NCBI GenBank assembly: GCA_964017065.1 | Contig: OZ024784.1 | Coordinates: forward strand, 18,525,905-18,589,904 | From: Haliclona indistincta | Lineage: Eukaryota; Porifera; Demospongiae; Haplosclerida; Chalinidae | Length of the DNA: 64,000 nt | Direction: 5' to 3' | Shown: positions 1 to 11,803 of the stretch, piece by piece | How the letters are laid out: each line of letters starts with the position of its first letter | Position numbering within the stretch: the first letter of the stretch is position 1 | Program-made: the position numbers and the translations under genes | The notes under the pieces: model-generated | What the model saw: only the letters and a program-made list of their open reading frames with translations | What the model was told of the DNA's origin: nothing | Database searches by the model: none

Positions 1-144
1 TTCCAAAACTGAAGGTGTCCACTTTAGGAGAGTGTTGGTCAGGATAGGAAGCCTCAGGAGCAGCATAAGCTGGGCTGCCTGGAGCTACTGTGTTAATATC
101 ACTCATGAAATTAGCATAGCCATAATCGGAACCTTTGCCCGCCA
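1..144 (-). pseudogene. TKL-type protein kinase fragment (activation loop to APE region)
   Basis: Reading the minus strand gives about 47 open codons that match the middle of a protein kinase domain: a metal-binding triplet written DYG instead of DFG (SDYGYANFM), then an activation segment ending in PGSPAYAAPE, then PKVDTFSFG, the usual start of helix F. This style of activation loop is typical of tyrosine-kinase-like kinases. The reading frame continues off the left edge of the window. On the N-terminal side it meets a TAA stop just beyond about position 144 and then a perfect palindrome, and no N-lobe (glycine loop, VAIK lysine, HRD) is visible to the right. It is therefore a single exon with an unclear acceptor, or a broken copy. 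It could be the kinase module of the helical-domain gene at 529-2289, but no exon linking them was found. Confidence 0.6.
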
Positions 145-153
145 GCCATTAGG

Positions 154-235
154 GAGTGACTCGAGCTCGAGTCACTCTCCAATTATCCACAGTAGTAATG
201 TGCTACTCACATTACTACTGTGGATAATTGGAGAG
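154..235. repeat. two overlapping perfect palindromes (24-bp palindrome plus 28-bp-arm hairpin)
   Basis: Positions 154-177 form a perfect 24-bp palindrome centred on CGAGCTCG. Overlapping its last three bases, 175-202 and 208-235 are perfect 28-bp inverted arms around a 5-nt loop. The block abuts the point where the kinase reading frame to its left ends. It could be a small foldback insertion, a structured terminator or a recombination scar; the sequence does not decide. Confidence 0.85.
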
Positions 236-240
236 GGCCT

Positions 241-528
241 CCACTGGTGTAAATAGCACAGAGCACAGGCCACATCTCAATAGAGGTAATCTGTTCTTGT
301 GAAATATCTTTTATTTCCGGCTCCTAGCGCAAACTGGTAGGCATAAATTCAGTGAGTATACTTGGTTCTCCCTCTGTTTTGACAGTGTGATGGGAGGCCG
401 TGAGCCATAATTATTATTATAATTAAAAATTTTTTACTCATGAGTAGCGGCCATTCCTACATATAGCTATCATTTTTGAGCAGCGCAGCGCTATGATAAT
501 GTATCATAATCAATTGACCAGATATTCT
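241..528. other. no gene seen between hairpin and helical-domain gene
   Basis: This AT-rich stretch has no convincing open frame or splice-supported exon and no repeat of note. If the kinase fragment at the left edge belongs to the gene at 529-2289, this would be intron, but no N-lobe exon is recognisable in it. Confidence 0.5.
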
Positions 529-2289
529 TTATTTTGATAATACCACAGCTTTGCTTTTATATAACATATCTCTTAATTGACACTTAACTGGTATACCTAA
601 GCGTGGAGCAAATTGCAAAGCCACAATCCGATGAGTATCTTCTGCAGCACTAGGGTCTGATCCACTGCATTGGCCTGCAATTTTTTCCAGCACTTCCAAA
701 GCTGTTTGTTGTTTTACTTCTGCTGTCATCTGTTCAAAAGCCCTTATGTTATTGGAAAATGTTTGTTTGTATTCATGAAGTTCCAAAAATGCACATCTGA
801 TTTCTTCTAAATTTTTCCTATGAATTTCGAGATTCTGCAAGTGTGATCAAAAACACTTGATTTGTCATCTTACCAATACACATAAACTCACCGCCACAAT
901 ATCCTCTATGTGTTGCACAGCTTTGTAGATCTCATCTACTAATTTAATCATCTTCTTGAGTAAGTCAAGAATGTCTTTAAAGGAACCACTTTTTTCTTCA
1001 GCTGCTTGCATTCGATCAGTCAAGTGTTTCTTGTGTGCCAGATTGTTCCCCTTGTCTTTTATGTACTTCACCAATTTAATAAACCTTGATTGTCTTTCTC
1101 TTGGTAATTGAAACACATAATCATGGTACAATGGTGCATTTTCCCTAAAATTCATGTGATTTAATTGCCATCGGAGGTCCAATGCTGAGCCAGATTCTAA
1201 TGCTCTATTGAAGTCTGACGTGCCCTTATAATGACCATTTTCTGGATTGAAAACATAGTAATTAAATTTTGATTCCAATTGCATTTCAGAAGCTTTCTTG
1301 ACTATTATGAAGAGGAATTGTGCAAGTTCGTCTTCAGCTTTGCGTTGATAATCCATGTATGAAGAGCAGAATGGGTCCACCATATACTTTCCAGAATTGG
1401 GATTTTGAACTGTTCGTATCGGAGCCAGTACACGAGGACCTAATAGTTTAGATGATCAAAATGAATAATACACAAGGAAGATATAGTTGTTGCATGTGAC
1501 ATACATTAATTGACAGCTAGCTAAATTTATTAGAGGCATTACCAGAATTTGCAGTCTTGTAATCACTGCTGAATTCTTCATCACTGCCATCACTACTAGT
1601 AAAATCGCCATCACTACTGTTACTGCCAGTCATCTCACTGTCGGTCAATTCTTTATCACTGTCGGTCAATTCTTTATCACTGTCGGTCAATTCTTTGTCA
1701 CTGTCGGACAGCTCTTGATCACTGTCTGACAACTCTTCATTACTGCTGGTCAATTCTTTATTGTTGCCAATCATCTCTTCATCACTGTTGGTCTCTGCTG
1801 TTCTCTTTTCAATAGTTGATAGCTGAGTATGGGCAGTCGTTTTACTTTCCCTCTGTTCACTGCAAAATTTTGAGTCAGGTTATTAGATTATTACTTTACC
1901 AAAAATGTCACCTTTTCTTGATTTCTTGGTGCTCCTTTTCTTTTGTTTTTTCTGGAGCAAACAAGGTTTAGTTTATAACACATTTCATGGAACCGTTTCT
2001 CACATGTACCTGCAGTCTGATGTTTAGCCGGCTTGTTCATATTCTTGTGAAGGGCTGTTGCAGGCTTTTTCTTGTGAGTAAGCTGACCATTCTTTCCACC
2101 ACATTTGGTATCCTTAGATGACTTTATTGCACAAATGTATGGGTTATGTTGGCTGAACACTCTTTCTGGGCTGAGTGGATTATACGGGATGTCCCTGAGA
2201 ATAATTTTTTTAAAGAGGTCCTCAACATGAGTAGACTTGTATCTGAGGCCTTCATGAGAAGAAACTGGCTTAGCAGAGACAATAGACAT
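529..2289 (-). CDS. unrecognised helical-domain protein, copy 1 (four exons)
   Basis: I do not recognise this family. The modelled gene has a basic first exon (ATG at 2287-2289, Lys-rich, reaching about 1900), an acidic exon from 1859 to about 1540 with repeated SDSDKELTD units, a third exon 1442-892 and a last exon 834-529. Exon 3 follows a ..ATTAG acceptor and contains APIRTVQ, DPFCSSYMDY and QRKAEDELAQF. Exon 4 follows a TTGCAG acceptor after a 57-bp intron and contains LEIHRKNLEEIR. The last two exons predict alpha helices and coiled coil. They align clearly with copies at 4517-5701 and 9805-10185 (shared RRAEDEL, LEYNRT-type and IHRKNL motifs). The link between the two N-terminal exons and the helical exons is inferred only from strand and splice signals. 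A possible donor near the end of exon 4 would allow further exons towards the left edge. Confidence 0.5.
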
Positions 2290-2602
2290 GTTTTCTGAAG
2301 GAGAAAAAAGATTATTTAACTACAAGAACTTCTTACTGCAAGCAACTGACTACACTTTGCTGCATACACGTACCTCAGTTATGCACTGCCATGCACTGAC
2401 ACTGCCATGTCATCTTTGCCGTAATGCATCAACCATCTGACTTGTTAATTACATGCATGAGTTCTAGACACTATGAATATTATATTATTAGACTATAGGT
2501 GTATTTATAACAATGATAAATATTCCCCCAAAATACAGATCAGCATGATTTTCAAACCGCGAATGTTTCCCGCGGAGGCGGGGCTGGTAGTGAACGAAGA
2601 AC

Positions 2603-5600
2603 ATGGCTGTCTTGCTAAGGTGCTTGAGAAGGAACCCTTCCTGTCTACTCCGTTCCTATGGCGGGTTGCTACAGTCTACCAGGCGAGCAGCATCATCCGT
2701 TAGTTACCCTCTCCAGCTGGCGACGGTGTCAGACCAGCACACGAGCTGGTACGAGGAGAGCCTGAGGGACCCAGAGAGGTTCTGGGGTGACCTAGCCAGA
2801 CAGCGATTACGCTGGAAGAAAGACTTCAACACTGTAATGGACTGTGAGATGAAGGAGGCACGATTCAACTGGTTCCTTGGCGGGCAGCTTAACGTCTCTG
2901 GTAGGCACTGTACTGTTGATCTTACTTTATGATCACTGATTGCTGCACAGACAACTGTCTGGACCGTCATGTCGAGCAGAACCCTGATAGACCAGCTCTG
3001 ATCTGGGAGAAGGATGAGCCCAACCAACACGAGACTGTCACATACAAGTACGCAACAATTCTTAACCATCTCACATATTGTGAGTGCCTGTGTGCAGGCA
3101 GCTATTGGACATGACCTGTCAGATTGCTAATGTGTTGAAGAGACAAGGAGTGAAGAAGGGAGACAGGGTCGCTATATACATGCCAGTGTCTCCAATAGCA
3201 GCTGCTACGATGCTAGCCTGCACTCGTATTGGAGCCGTGCACAGGTGGGCGGGGCTCTGAGCATAGTGGGCGGGGCTGTGATTGCAGTGTACTGTCTGTA
3301 GTGTGGTGTTTGCTGGATTCAGTGCTGAAGCATTGAGGAGCAGAATCAACGCTGGTAGGTCCTCTCCATTTCTTTTCTCTTCTTGTCAATCGCTGATTTT
3401 TTCTATCTCAGCTCAGGCAGAGACTGTGGTTACAGCTGATGAGGGAGTGAGAGGTGGTAAGACCATCCCTCTCAAGGCTACAGTAGATGAGGCAGTTGAG
3501 GGTTGTGAGTGTGTCAGACGAGTAATAGTGGCTACTCGTACAGGAGCCAATATACCAATGGTAGCAGAAAGGGACCTCAGACTAGAGGAGGTAATGAGTG
3601 AGTGTGTGTTGTAGCTGGTATCACTCCCTATCAGGAGATGAGTAAAGAGGCTAGTGTGTGTGATCCTGTACCACTGGACAGTGAGGACCCTCTGTTCATG
3701 CTGTACACATCAGGTAGTACCGGCAAGCCCAAGGGAATACTGCACACTCAAGCTGGCTACCTACTCATGGCTGGACTCACACAGCAGGTACTCACTTACC
3801 TGCTCTTCCCCTCTGCTCATTTGATTGCACTCTCTCTCCTCTTCCCTCCCTCCCTCCCTCCCTCCCTCCCTCCCTCCCTCCCTCCCTCCCTCCCTCCCTC
3901 TCTCCCTCCCTCCCTCTCTCTCCCTCTCTCTCTCTCTCTCAGTATGTATTTGACTATCGTCCTGGTGATGTATTTGCGTGTGTGGCTGACATTGGTTGGA
4001 TCACTGGTCACTCTCATGGAGTGTATGGTCCTCTCAGCAATGGCGGCACTAGCATATTGTTTGAGAGCATACCAACCTATCCTGACCCAGGTAAGATAAT
4101 ACAGCCAACTCGTTCTAGTAGAAATAATTACAGGGACTTGTTTTTTCATGCAATGCTAAAGCTAAGCATAGAGCGCAATGATGTGTTCAGTCTCTGTAGT
4201 CACTGTAGTCTCTGTTCACATGAGAGGGGATGATCACATGAGTGCAGCTCATGCATTGTAATAAGTATCTTTAATGCTGATAAGTCAGTATGTCATTATG
4301 ACATCATCAGTACTGAGACACACTTTCATATTACGACTGTTTTGGCTGGTTTTGTTTCACCATAGATTATCTATGGTTTCACTAAACCCCGTAATGGATT
4401 AAAATAGTCATCTTAGTTTAAATTATTCGTTGTTTGGTTAAAGATGTTAAAATTGTTACAAATAGAACAGATAAAGTGATGTAAGGCAATACCAGACTGA
4501 CATAATGACCGCTATATTATGGTACACAGATATCGAAGTGTGCGGCTAGTCGCACAGCAACCACCTCACGTGCCTGTTCAGCATCTTGGTCTCTTCCACG
4601 ACAGAGCTCAGCAATCTGCTGTAGCACTCTGTCTACTGTGCTTAGCTTTTCTTCTTCCTTCATTTTTTCAAAGGACGCTATGTTTTCATTAATTGTCTCT
4701 TTATAGTCTAGAAAGTCCAAGTAAGTAGCTCTGATGTCCCTCAGGTTCTTCCTGTGAATATCAAGACCCTATATTGGGAAATATCGAGTCGATTAAGCAT
4801 GATAAGACTTCATAATAGCCCGAGTATTTGGCTTAGAGCCAGAGCACTTGTACACTATATGTGCTGTCTAACTGCCCTACAGGGAGTCTCTGGTCCAGGG
4901 CACCTGTACACTAAGCACCATCAATAGTTTAGTACCTAGGTAATGAACTCTTGCCAGAACACATATGCACTGTCTAGCTGGTTTTTAGAAGCAAGACACA
5001 GTGCTAATTGAACAACTCTTGGAACGCTATCACAATGTAATGATCGTGCCTCCCACTGCTCTCGATCAGGACTAGGCATTGTAAACCATTTGGTACAAAT
5101 AGCTCAATGATCTCCCACACACTCACTGGAATGTGTTTGTCTCTGTGACTGCGATATATCTTCTCAGTGAACTGAATCATCTCGTCCAGTAGGTGACTGA
5201 TGGCATCAGATGTCCCGGCCTTTGCTTCACTCTTCTCATCTTGTGATTGGTCTCTCTCTTCTGCTACTCTCAAGTCATCTTGCAAGTGCTGTTTGTGAGC
5301 CAGTTTATCGGCTTTCTCTCTCAAGTTTCTTGTCCATCTTCTGAACTCTGGCTCTGTAATCTTCTGTTTAAACACCTCTCTACAGAACAGTGTTCTATTG
5401 TATTCAAGATGCTTTAGTTGCCATCTGAAGTCCAGTGCTGGTCCTTGCAATGCCTCTGCTGCACTCATGTCACAATGCTTGCTGATCGGGTTTTCGTATT
5501 TAAAATTTAAGTTCATTTTTGAAGCGCTTTCGACTAAAGTGTAAATGAATTTAGTAAGCTCGTCTTCAGCTCTTCGCTGGAATTCCATATTTGAAGGGCA

Positions 5601-8600
5601 GAAGGGGTCAAGTGAATACTCAGCTGACCCTGTGACGGCATCTTGGACTCTGCGTATAGGAGCCAGTGGCTTGATACTGCGCATAGACGAATCACGTTTT
5701 CCTGCAATGAGGGGGAGACAGATTGGGAAATTCTATTGAGTGGACAATTAAACAAACTTCATAGAATGATTATACAAACTATGTGACTCCTAGTGTGGGT
5801 AGACCTGAACATGCATTCCCAAATACCTTTGTGATCTAGTGGAGTAGGATAATGACCAGAATGCTCTTGTGAAGCCGACTCCCCCTGTAGCTGAGCTGCC
5901 ATCTGCCTCTCCAGCCAAGCGTCGGGTGCTGGGGGCATATGGATGGTTTGATGCGGAGATGGTTGCATCATCATCTTGTATCGAGGGTAGATAGACACTT
6001 GTGAGAAGTCTTGGCTCAGCTCCCAAGGTGTCCCGCCATACTCAATGTGTTGTTGCTGGTGGGGCATCATGTGACCAGGTGCTTGCTCTTGTGAAGTGAT
6101 GTAGGTAGGAGTGTAGGGGCTGGCTACTCTGTGCTGACCGTCAGAACTTGCTCCTGGCTCAGATGAGGCGCTATTTGGTGTCGTACGAGTTTGGAGTATG
6201 AAGTAGTTGACAGGCGGTTCTTGAGATGCTTCAGCACAAGTGGGTTCATACTGGGTATTGAATGCAGGGGTCTGCATTGGAGGGATGTGACTGTCACTTG
6301 AGGACCGACTGTGAACAGGTGCTGCTGGAAAATGGTAGTTACGGTACTGTGGTTGCTGGTGGTGGTGGCTATTACTCATAGGAAACCCTGCATGAGCTGT
6401 TAGTGGTAGAATATAAAAACCATCTCTAGTAAACAACCGAGTAGTGTTACAAATAAGATAATTACCTTGAGTGCCGTAGACAGCTGGTGTGGCTGGTACC
6501 CTTGACGGCACAGAGAAGCCTCTTCCTCTCACTGGCCTCTCTCTACCAGTAGCCATACTAGTTCATCAGCCAGTACTCCTGGATCAAGAAATGATATTGA
6601 CAGGCAGTATAGCTCCCAGCTGCTTCTGCTGTCTCTGTGAACAGCTTGTGGATTGCATCAGAGCAGACCCAGGAAGCTTACAGATCTGACGGTATTACCA
6701 GTTATATGCACTTCATATCTGACTGTGGAGGAGTCTAAATATTTTGGTGCTCATGTGTAACTGTCAGTGGCATGCATTCACAGTGTGGGTGTGACCTCTA
6801 CTCCCACCCATCATGCTGATAGCTATGTCTAGTATTGAGTTTCTGTATATGAGGTATTGTTTTGTCATACTACTGTCTTCAAGGGAAGTGTCCCCTATAT
6901 ATTCATGACTTGTCGGCTTGCTGGATAATGCTAGCTAGCATAACTTGTTTGTCTTATGACAGCATTTGTTGTTCCACAGGTCGGTACTGGGAGATGGTTG
7001 AGCGTCTGAGAGTGACTCAGCTCTACCTTGCACCCACCTCACTCAGACTGCTGTTGAAATGTGGTGACAGCTACGTCACTAAGTACAACCGCTCCTCTCT
7101 TCGTGTCCTGGGCTGTGGTATGCCTTCTCTGTTCCTCATTGATAAATGACAGTTTGTGCACTTGTTAAAAATACGTCCTAACTTTGATTTTCCTGCTCTC
7201 TCTCTCTCCCTCTCAGTTGGTGAGCCGCTCAATGATGAGGCGTGGAAATGGTACTATAATGTGGTGGGTGAGGGAAGGTGTACAGTGGTGGACACATGGT
7301 GGCAGACAGGTACTCACACACTCCACACACTCCTCACACACTCTCTCTCTAGAGACTGGAGGCATCATGATCACTCCTCGTCCATCAAGCAACAACAGCA
7401 CACCCAAACCAGGCTTCCCAATGAACCCATTCTTTGGTATAGAGCCAGTACTCATGAATGAAAATGTGAAGAATATTCCTCTCTCCCTCACTCACTCACA
7501 TCCACTCATCGATCACTCACTCACTCACTCACTCACTCACTCACTCACTCATGCACTCTCTCACTCACTCACTCATGCACTCACTCATGCACTCACTCAC
7601 TCACTCACTCACTCACTCACTCACTCACTCACTCACTCACTCACTCACTCACTCACTCATGCACTCTCTCACTCTCACTCTCTCTCAGGGGAAGGAGATT
7701 GATGGTAACAATGTATCTGGTAACTTGTGTATACGCAAACCCTGGCCCTCGATGGCTAGGACCATATATGGTGATCATGAGAAGTACAAGGACACCTATT
7801 TCACTACATACCCTGGTTAGTGATGTAGCAGCAGCTCATCAGTAGCAACACTGTCACTACAGGACTGTACTTCACTGGTGATGGTGCTTATCGTGATGGT
7901 GATGGACACTATCAGATCACTGGACGAGTTGATGATGTCATTAATATCAAGGGACACAGGATTGGTACTGCAGAGCTAGAGAGCGCTATGGTAAGATCAC
8001 TACTACCCAACTAGCTAGCTACCTGTGAGTTACTGCCTCTCACAGGATCATGATCCCAGAGTAGCAGAGACAGCAGTGGTAGGCTACCCACACGAGGTGT
8101 TTGGTGAAGGTAGGCTGCCAGCATTCCTCACATTGCTATTAACTAGCCAGGAATGTGTGTTTAAGGTATTTTAACAAGATATTAAACTGTTCAATGTTTG
8201 GATAAATTATCCGTCTGGTGTAGTTAGATTCCATTGTAATATTACAATTAATATTCATTCTTTTGTACAAAGATTTTATTATTCGCTGTACATTCCTAGT
8301 TTGTAACTGAGCGGCAATATTCCCAGTGGAATAATGATACAGCTGTTGTGTATTGGTGCAGGTGTGTATGCTTTTGTGGTGCTCAAAGATGGTGTCACGT
8401 CCAGCAATGATGAAGTGGAGGCCGCTCTCAAGAACCTGATCAGAACTCAGATTGGTTCCTTTGCTCTGCCGCAAGCTATGCTGGTGAGAGAGAGTGGAGG
8501 GAGGGAGGAGAGAGAGAGGGAGGGAGAGAGAGAGAGAGAGGGAGGGAGAGAGAGAGGGAAGAGGGAGGGTGATAGTGAGAATTAGTGTGTCTGTATCTGT

Positions 8601-8775
8601 TCTTCTCTTTCAGATCATTCCTGGGCTACCAAAGACTCGTTCCGGTAAAATCATGCGCAGGATCCTACGCAAGATAGCCTCAAACCAGTTCGAGGATCTC
8701 GGTGATGTCAGCACTTTGGCAGATTCTACTGTGGTTGAACAGATTGTTAATAACCATAAAACTAAGATTCAATAG
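2603..8775 (+). CDS. ACSS1: acetyl-CoA synthetase, mitochondrial type (ACSS1-like), 15 exons
   Basis: Acetate-CoA ligase (AMP-forming) activates acetate to acetyl-CoA. Exons as placed: 2603-2900, 2951-3047, 3098-3244, 3302-3354, 3412-3590, 3635-3787, 3943-4090, 6980-7117, 7217-7309, 7353-7465, 7689-7815, 7863-7990, 8046-8109, 8362-8483, 8614-8775. They sum to 2022 nt, a clean 673-aa frame, close to the usual size. Visible motifs are [17 protein letters not shown] at the N-terminus, [16 protein letters not shown], the P-loop [37 protein letters not shown] with ITGRVDD, and [13 protein letters not shown] carrying the catalytic, acetylation-regulated lysine. The first 35 residues are Arg/Leu/Ser-rich with no acidic residue, as in a mitochondrial presequence. 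Intron 7 (2.9 kb) contains a complete gene on the other strand. An inverted paralogue lies at 14159-10851. Confidence 0.93.
3841..3942. repeat. (CCCT)n/(CT)n microsatellite at a 3' splice site
   Basis: A run of CCCT and CT units ends directly in the AG acceptor of ACSS exon 7, so the expanded repeat serves as the polypyrimidine tract. Confidence 0.9.
4517..6556 (-). CDS. unrecognised helical-domain protein, copy 2, nested in an ACSS intron (four exons)
   Basis: Exons: 6556-6466, 6387-5827, 5701-5127 and 4768-4517, all with GT-AG boundaries; the first junction keeps frame (VYGTQ then GFPMSN). The N-terminal part is disordered and rich in His, Gln, Pro and Ser. The third exon carries [28 protein letters not shown] and KHLEYNRT, and the last exon [12 protein letters not shown] followed by acidic helices to a stop at 4517-4519. 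The helical part aligns along its length with copy 1 (529-1442), but the N-terminal half is unrelated in composition: low-complexity here, basic and acidic repeats there. The whole gene lies within intron 7 of the plus-strand ACSS gene, on the opposite strand. The equivalent intron of the second ACSS gene (12364-12635) has nothing comparable, so the gene probably arrived after the ACSS duplication. No function is assigned. Confidence 0.65.
7490..7688. repeat. (CACT)n microsatellite in ACSS intron 10
   Basis: About 180 bp of CACT/CATG-variant tetranucleotide repeats, passing into CT repeats that end at the acceptor of exon 11. The matching intron of the inverted paralogue (11723-11910) is filled mainly with AG repeats on the plus strand, so the two introns diverged by repeat expansion after duplication. 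Confidence 0.9.
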
Positions 8776-9804
8776 AAACTAATGTTTGTTCAAGATTGTA
8801 ATTTAATCCCATGTTTTGTCAAATTTGATAATGAATTATTCCTATTCTTCTATTATGTACTCTTGACACCTAGGTCCAGTTGTGAATGAATGCACTAGTC
8901 ATAAAAAGCACACAAATGATTAATTTGAATTTTCGTAGTGGACACCTAGAAGAGTAAACCTACTCTTCTATTATGTACTCTTGACACCTAGGGGCTAACT
9001 CTACAATGCACATGACACGCTGAGGGTTTTGAAAAATTCGTTCATTCTTTCCTGAACTTCTCCTCCACATTTTCATCATACATCAGCTGGCCCAAAGTTA
9101 TTCTGTTTTGAGGTTTTGATCATACTGACACAATACAACAACACAGTCATTGTAGTTAATTTAGCAACCATTGATTTTTAAAGTACTCTTGTGATGCATT
9201 GTACTACCTAGACCCTTGAGTTGTGCATTACATATGTCAGGTGTGACTTTGACGACGACAATTATCCATTTCTGCAATCCAGAATATTGTGCTCACTCCC
9301 ATCTCCCAGCCATCTACCCCACACCGGATCAGCAGCTAGAATAGTGCATGCCCTAAATAGGCCTATCAGAGGCTGGGGCAAGCCTGGTGTATATCTCATC
9401 AGCAAAGAAATTTCCCATTCCACAACAATGCGAAGCTTGTAAGAATAAATAATAGAAATAGTACATCTTGCATTTGTTCAGGATCTCAGCGATCTCAGCA
9501 TTTTAACAAGTTCTAGTGAGCAACAACACAACTATAATCATTATTATTTTACTGTGATTCTGTGAGTATAACATTATAGACTAGCAGACAAATCAGCATT
9601 AATTTTAGATGAGCCATAACAGTAACTACAAATCAGCAGTATGGTGATTTAGGTGCTAGCTAGCTCAGCTGAGCCTGTTCTGATTGATGGTCAAGTGAGT
9701 ATCTTTGGTGTATATATTTCAAGGTGCTCACGTGAACATTGACGACACTCTGTGTAAAGAACGAGTTGACTCAATTATACAATTCACACATACACAAACT
9801 CACT
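8776..9804. other. intergenic, with a 29-bp direct repeat
   Basis: No gene is seen here. A 29-bp sequence beginning TCTTCTATTATG and ending CACCTAGG occurs at 8846-8874 and again at 8964-8992, just downstream of the ACSS stop. The rest is AT-rich and without a convincing exon. Confidence 0.6.
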
Positions 9805-10185
9805 GGATTAAAAGGGGCAATTTTCTCAGTAAACCGAACCATCTCATGGAGTAGACCACCAACAGTGTCTGCTTCATCGCTCTCCTCTTCATTGTCATGC
9901 AGCTTGTCAGCTCTTTCCATCAAAGCTGCTATCTGTTTCAAGAAATCAGCCTCTGCAATGCTCTGTTTGAGCACCTCTCTGCAAAATGGTGTTCTGTTGT
10001 ATTCAAGGAGCTGCAGTTGCCTTTTGAATTCCCGTGCTGGTCCATGCAATGCTTCTGCTGCACTCACATCACTCGAGGCTGGGTTGGGACCTACCAATAA
10101 CTTGTTGGTAAATTGTATGAACTCCTGTTCAGCTCTACGCCAGAAATCCATTTTTGAAAGAGGATGGAAAGGTTTTAGTGTTTGT
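9805..10185 (-). pseudogene. helical-domain protein, copy 3, solitary exon
   Basis: A single exon follows a GTTTCAG acceptor at about 10186 and ends at a CCA|GTGAGT donor at about 9805. It reads PFHPLSKMDFWRRAEQEF, then SAAEALHGPAREF and LLEYNRTPFCREV, then HEMVRFTEKI, aligning closely with exon 3 of copy 2 ([23 protein letters not shown]). It is shorter, having lost much of the charged middle segment. No N-terminal exon is recognisable up to 10850 and no IHRKNL exon lies to the left, so it looks like a partial copy. The frame itself is intact, so recent loss or use as an exon of an unseen transcript is possible. Confidence 0.6.
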
Positions 10186-10850
10186 CCTTGGCCTGAAACT
10201 AATTATAAAGTAGTTTAGATAAAGGTCTACAATGATTTTGAGATATGATCATAGTCGTACAAGATTCAATACCATAATATTATCCCTCTGTTGAGGGTTA
10301 TTGATCATTTGCAAGCTAAGGAACTGGTTTGTAGCACTCAAAGCTTCTACTGTCACTAGGCATTTGTGCCAGTGGTGGATCTGAGTGTAAAATGATACTT
10401 GGTCAATGTTCGCGTGTCACAATTAATATCGATTAATTCTTTTTGTTTCAGTAACTAGGTAACTAGTCTGAAGCAGTATACACACACTAGCATTCCCATG
10501 TGCATCTAATCTGCATTCCGATTTCAGGTTTGTAGCGGCACAGACAGTCCGAAGGTACTACTGTGAGGTCAACTGTTCACTAATAATACTATATGACCCA
10601 TGGTATGAATAATTCTCTTTGATGTAACGAGCGTTAATGAGGGCTATAAATTGCGTACAGCCCGCAAGATTCGAGAATCCACAAAGAAACGTGCTTCATT
10701 AAACTCTAGCTTCATATAATGTTCTGTAACAAAATAAAATAATCAATTCTACAATTTACATTGTCTGAATGGTTGGTTAAAAACAGCTGTAGCCATAGCT
10801 ATAGTATGTAGTGTGTATTGAGAAGTTCTATTTTTAGGCACATCATGTGA
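10186..10850. other. intergenic, nothing recognised
   Basis: Both strands lack a convincing exon here. Composition is ordinary, with short AT-rich runs, between the partial helical-domain exon and the stop codon of the minus-strand ACSS gene. Confidence 0.5.
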
Positions 10851-11028
10851 TCAGGCCTCATTGGATTCAGCTGCAGTCACCATCCACTTGCCCATAATAT
10901 CATCCACTACTGAAGGGTTAGCAAGCGTGGACACATCCCCCAGCTCCTCGTACAGGTTCTGAGTTATCTTCCTAAGAATACGGCGCATGATCTTACCAGA
11001 ACGAGTCTTGGGCAGCCCAGCCACTATC

Positions 11029-11093
<65 letters not shown>

Positions 11094-11721
11094 GGACTTG
11101 ACAATAATTATGGTGATGCTGACTGACAAGGAATTGTTGAGGTGTAGCGAATGAGCCTATCGATTTCTTCACTAGATTCTTTAATTGTTCAAACACAGCT
11201 TCCTCACAGTCTTTGACTCCATCCTTGAGAATGACAAATGCTAGAATAGCTGTGTGAGAGAGGAAGAAGTTAGAGCCATACCACTACTGTACAAGTGCAC
11301 TCACCTTGACCATACACATCATGAGGGTAACCAACTACAGCAGTTTCAGCTACTCTAGGATCACGATTCTGTGAGAGGCAGTTACTCACGGCTAGCTAGT
11401 TGGGTAGTAGTGATCTTACCATAGCGCTCTCTAGCTCTGCAGTACCAATCCTGTGTCCCTTGATATTAATGACATCATCAACTCGTCCAGTGATCTGATA
11501 GTGTCCATCACCATCACGATAAGCACCATCACCAGTGAAGTACAGTCCTGTAGTGACAGTGTTGCTACTGATGAGCTGCTGCTACATCACTAACCAGGGT
11601 ATGTAGTGAAATAGGTGTCCTTGTACTTCTGATGATCACCATATATGGTCCTAGCCATCGAGGGCCAAGGTTTGCGTATACACAAGTTACCAGATACATT
11701 GTTACCATCAATCTCCTTCCC

Positions 11722-11803
<82 letters not shown>

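Noticed and set aside
7184..7702. ORFs rich in His-Ser-Leu-Thr over the CACT repeat, and Arg-Glu ORFs over AG repeats such as 11632-11871, 15006-15210 and 22537-22818
   Set aside because: These are microsatellite translations, on the wrong frame or strand relative to clear exons.
8334..8585. Independent small gene at 8334-8585
   Set aside because: It is ACSS exon 14 plus read-through into the AG-rich intron.
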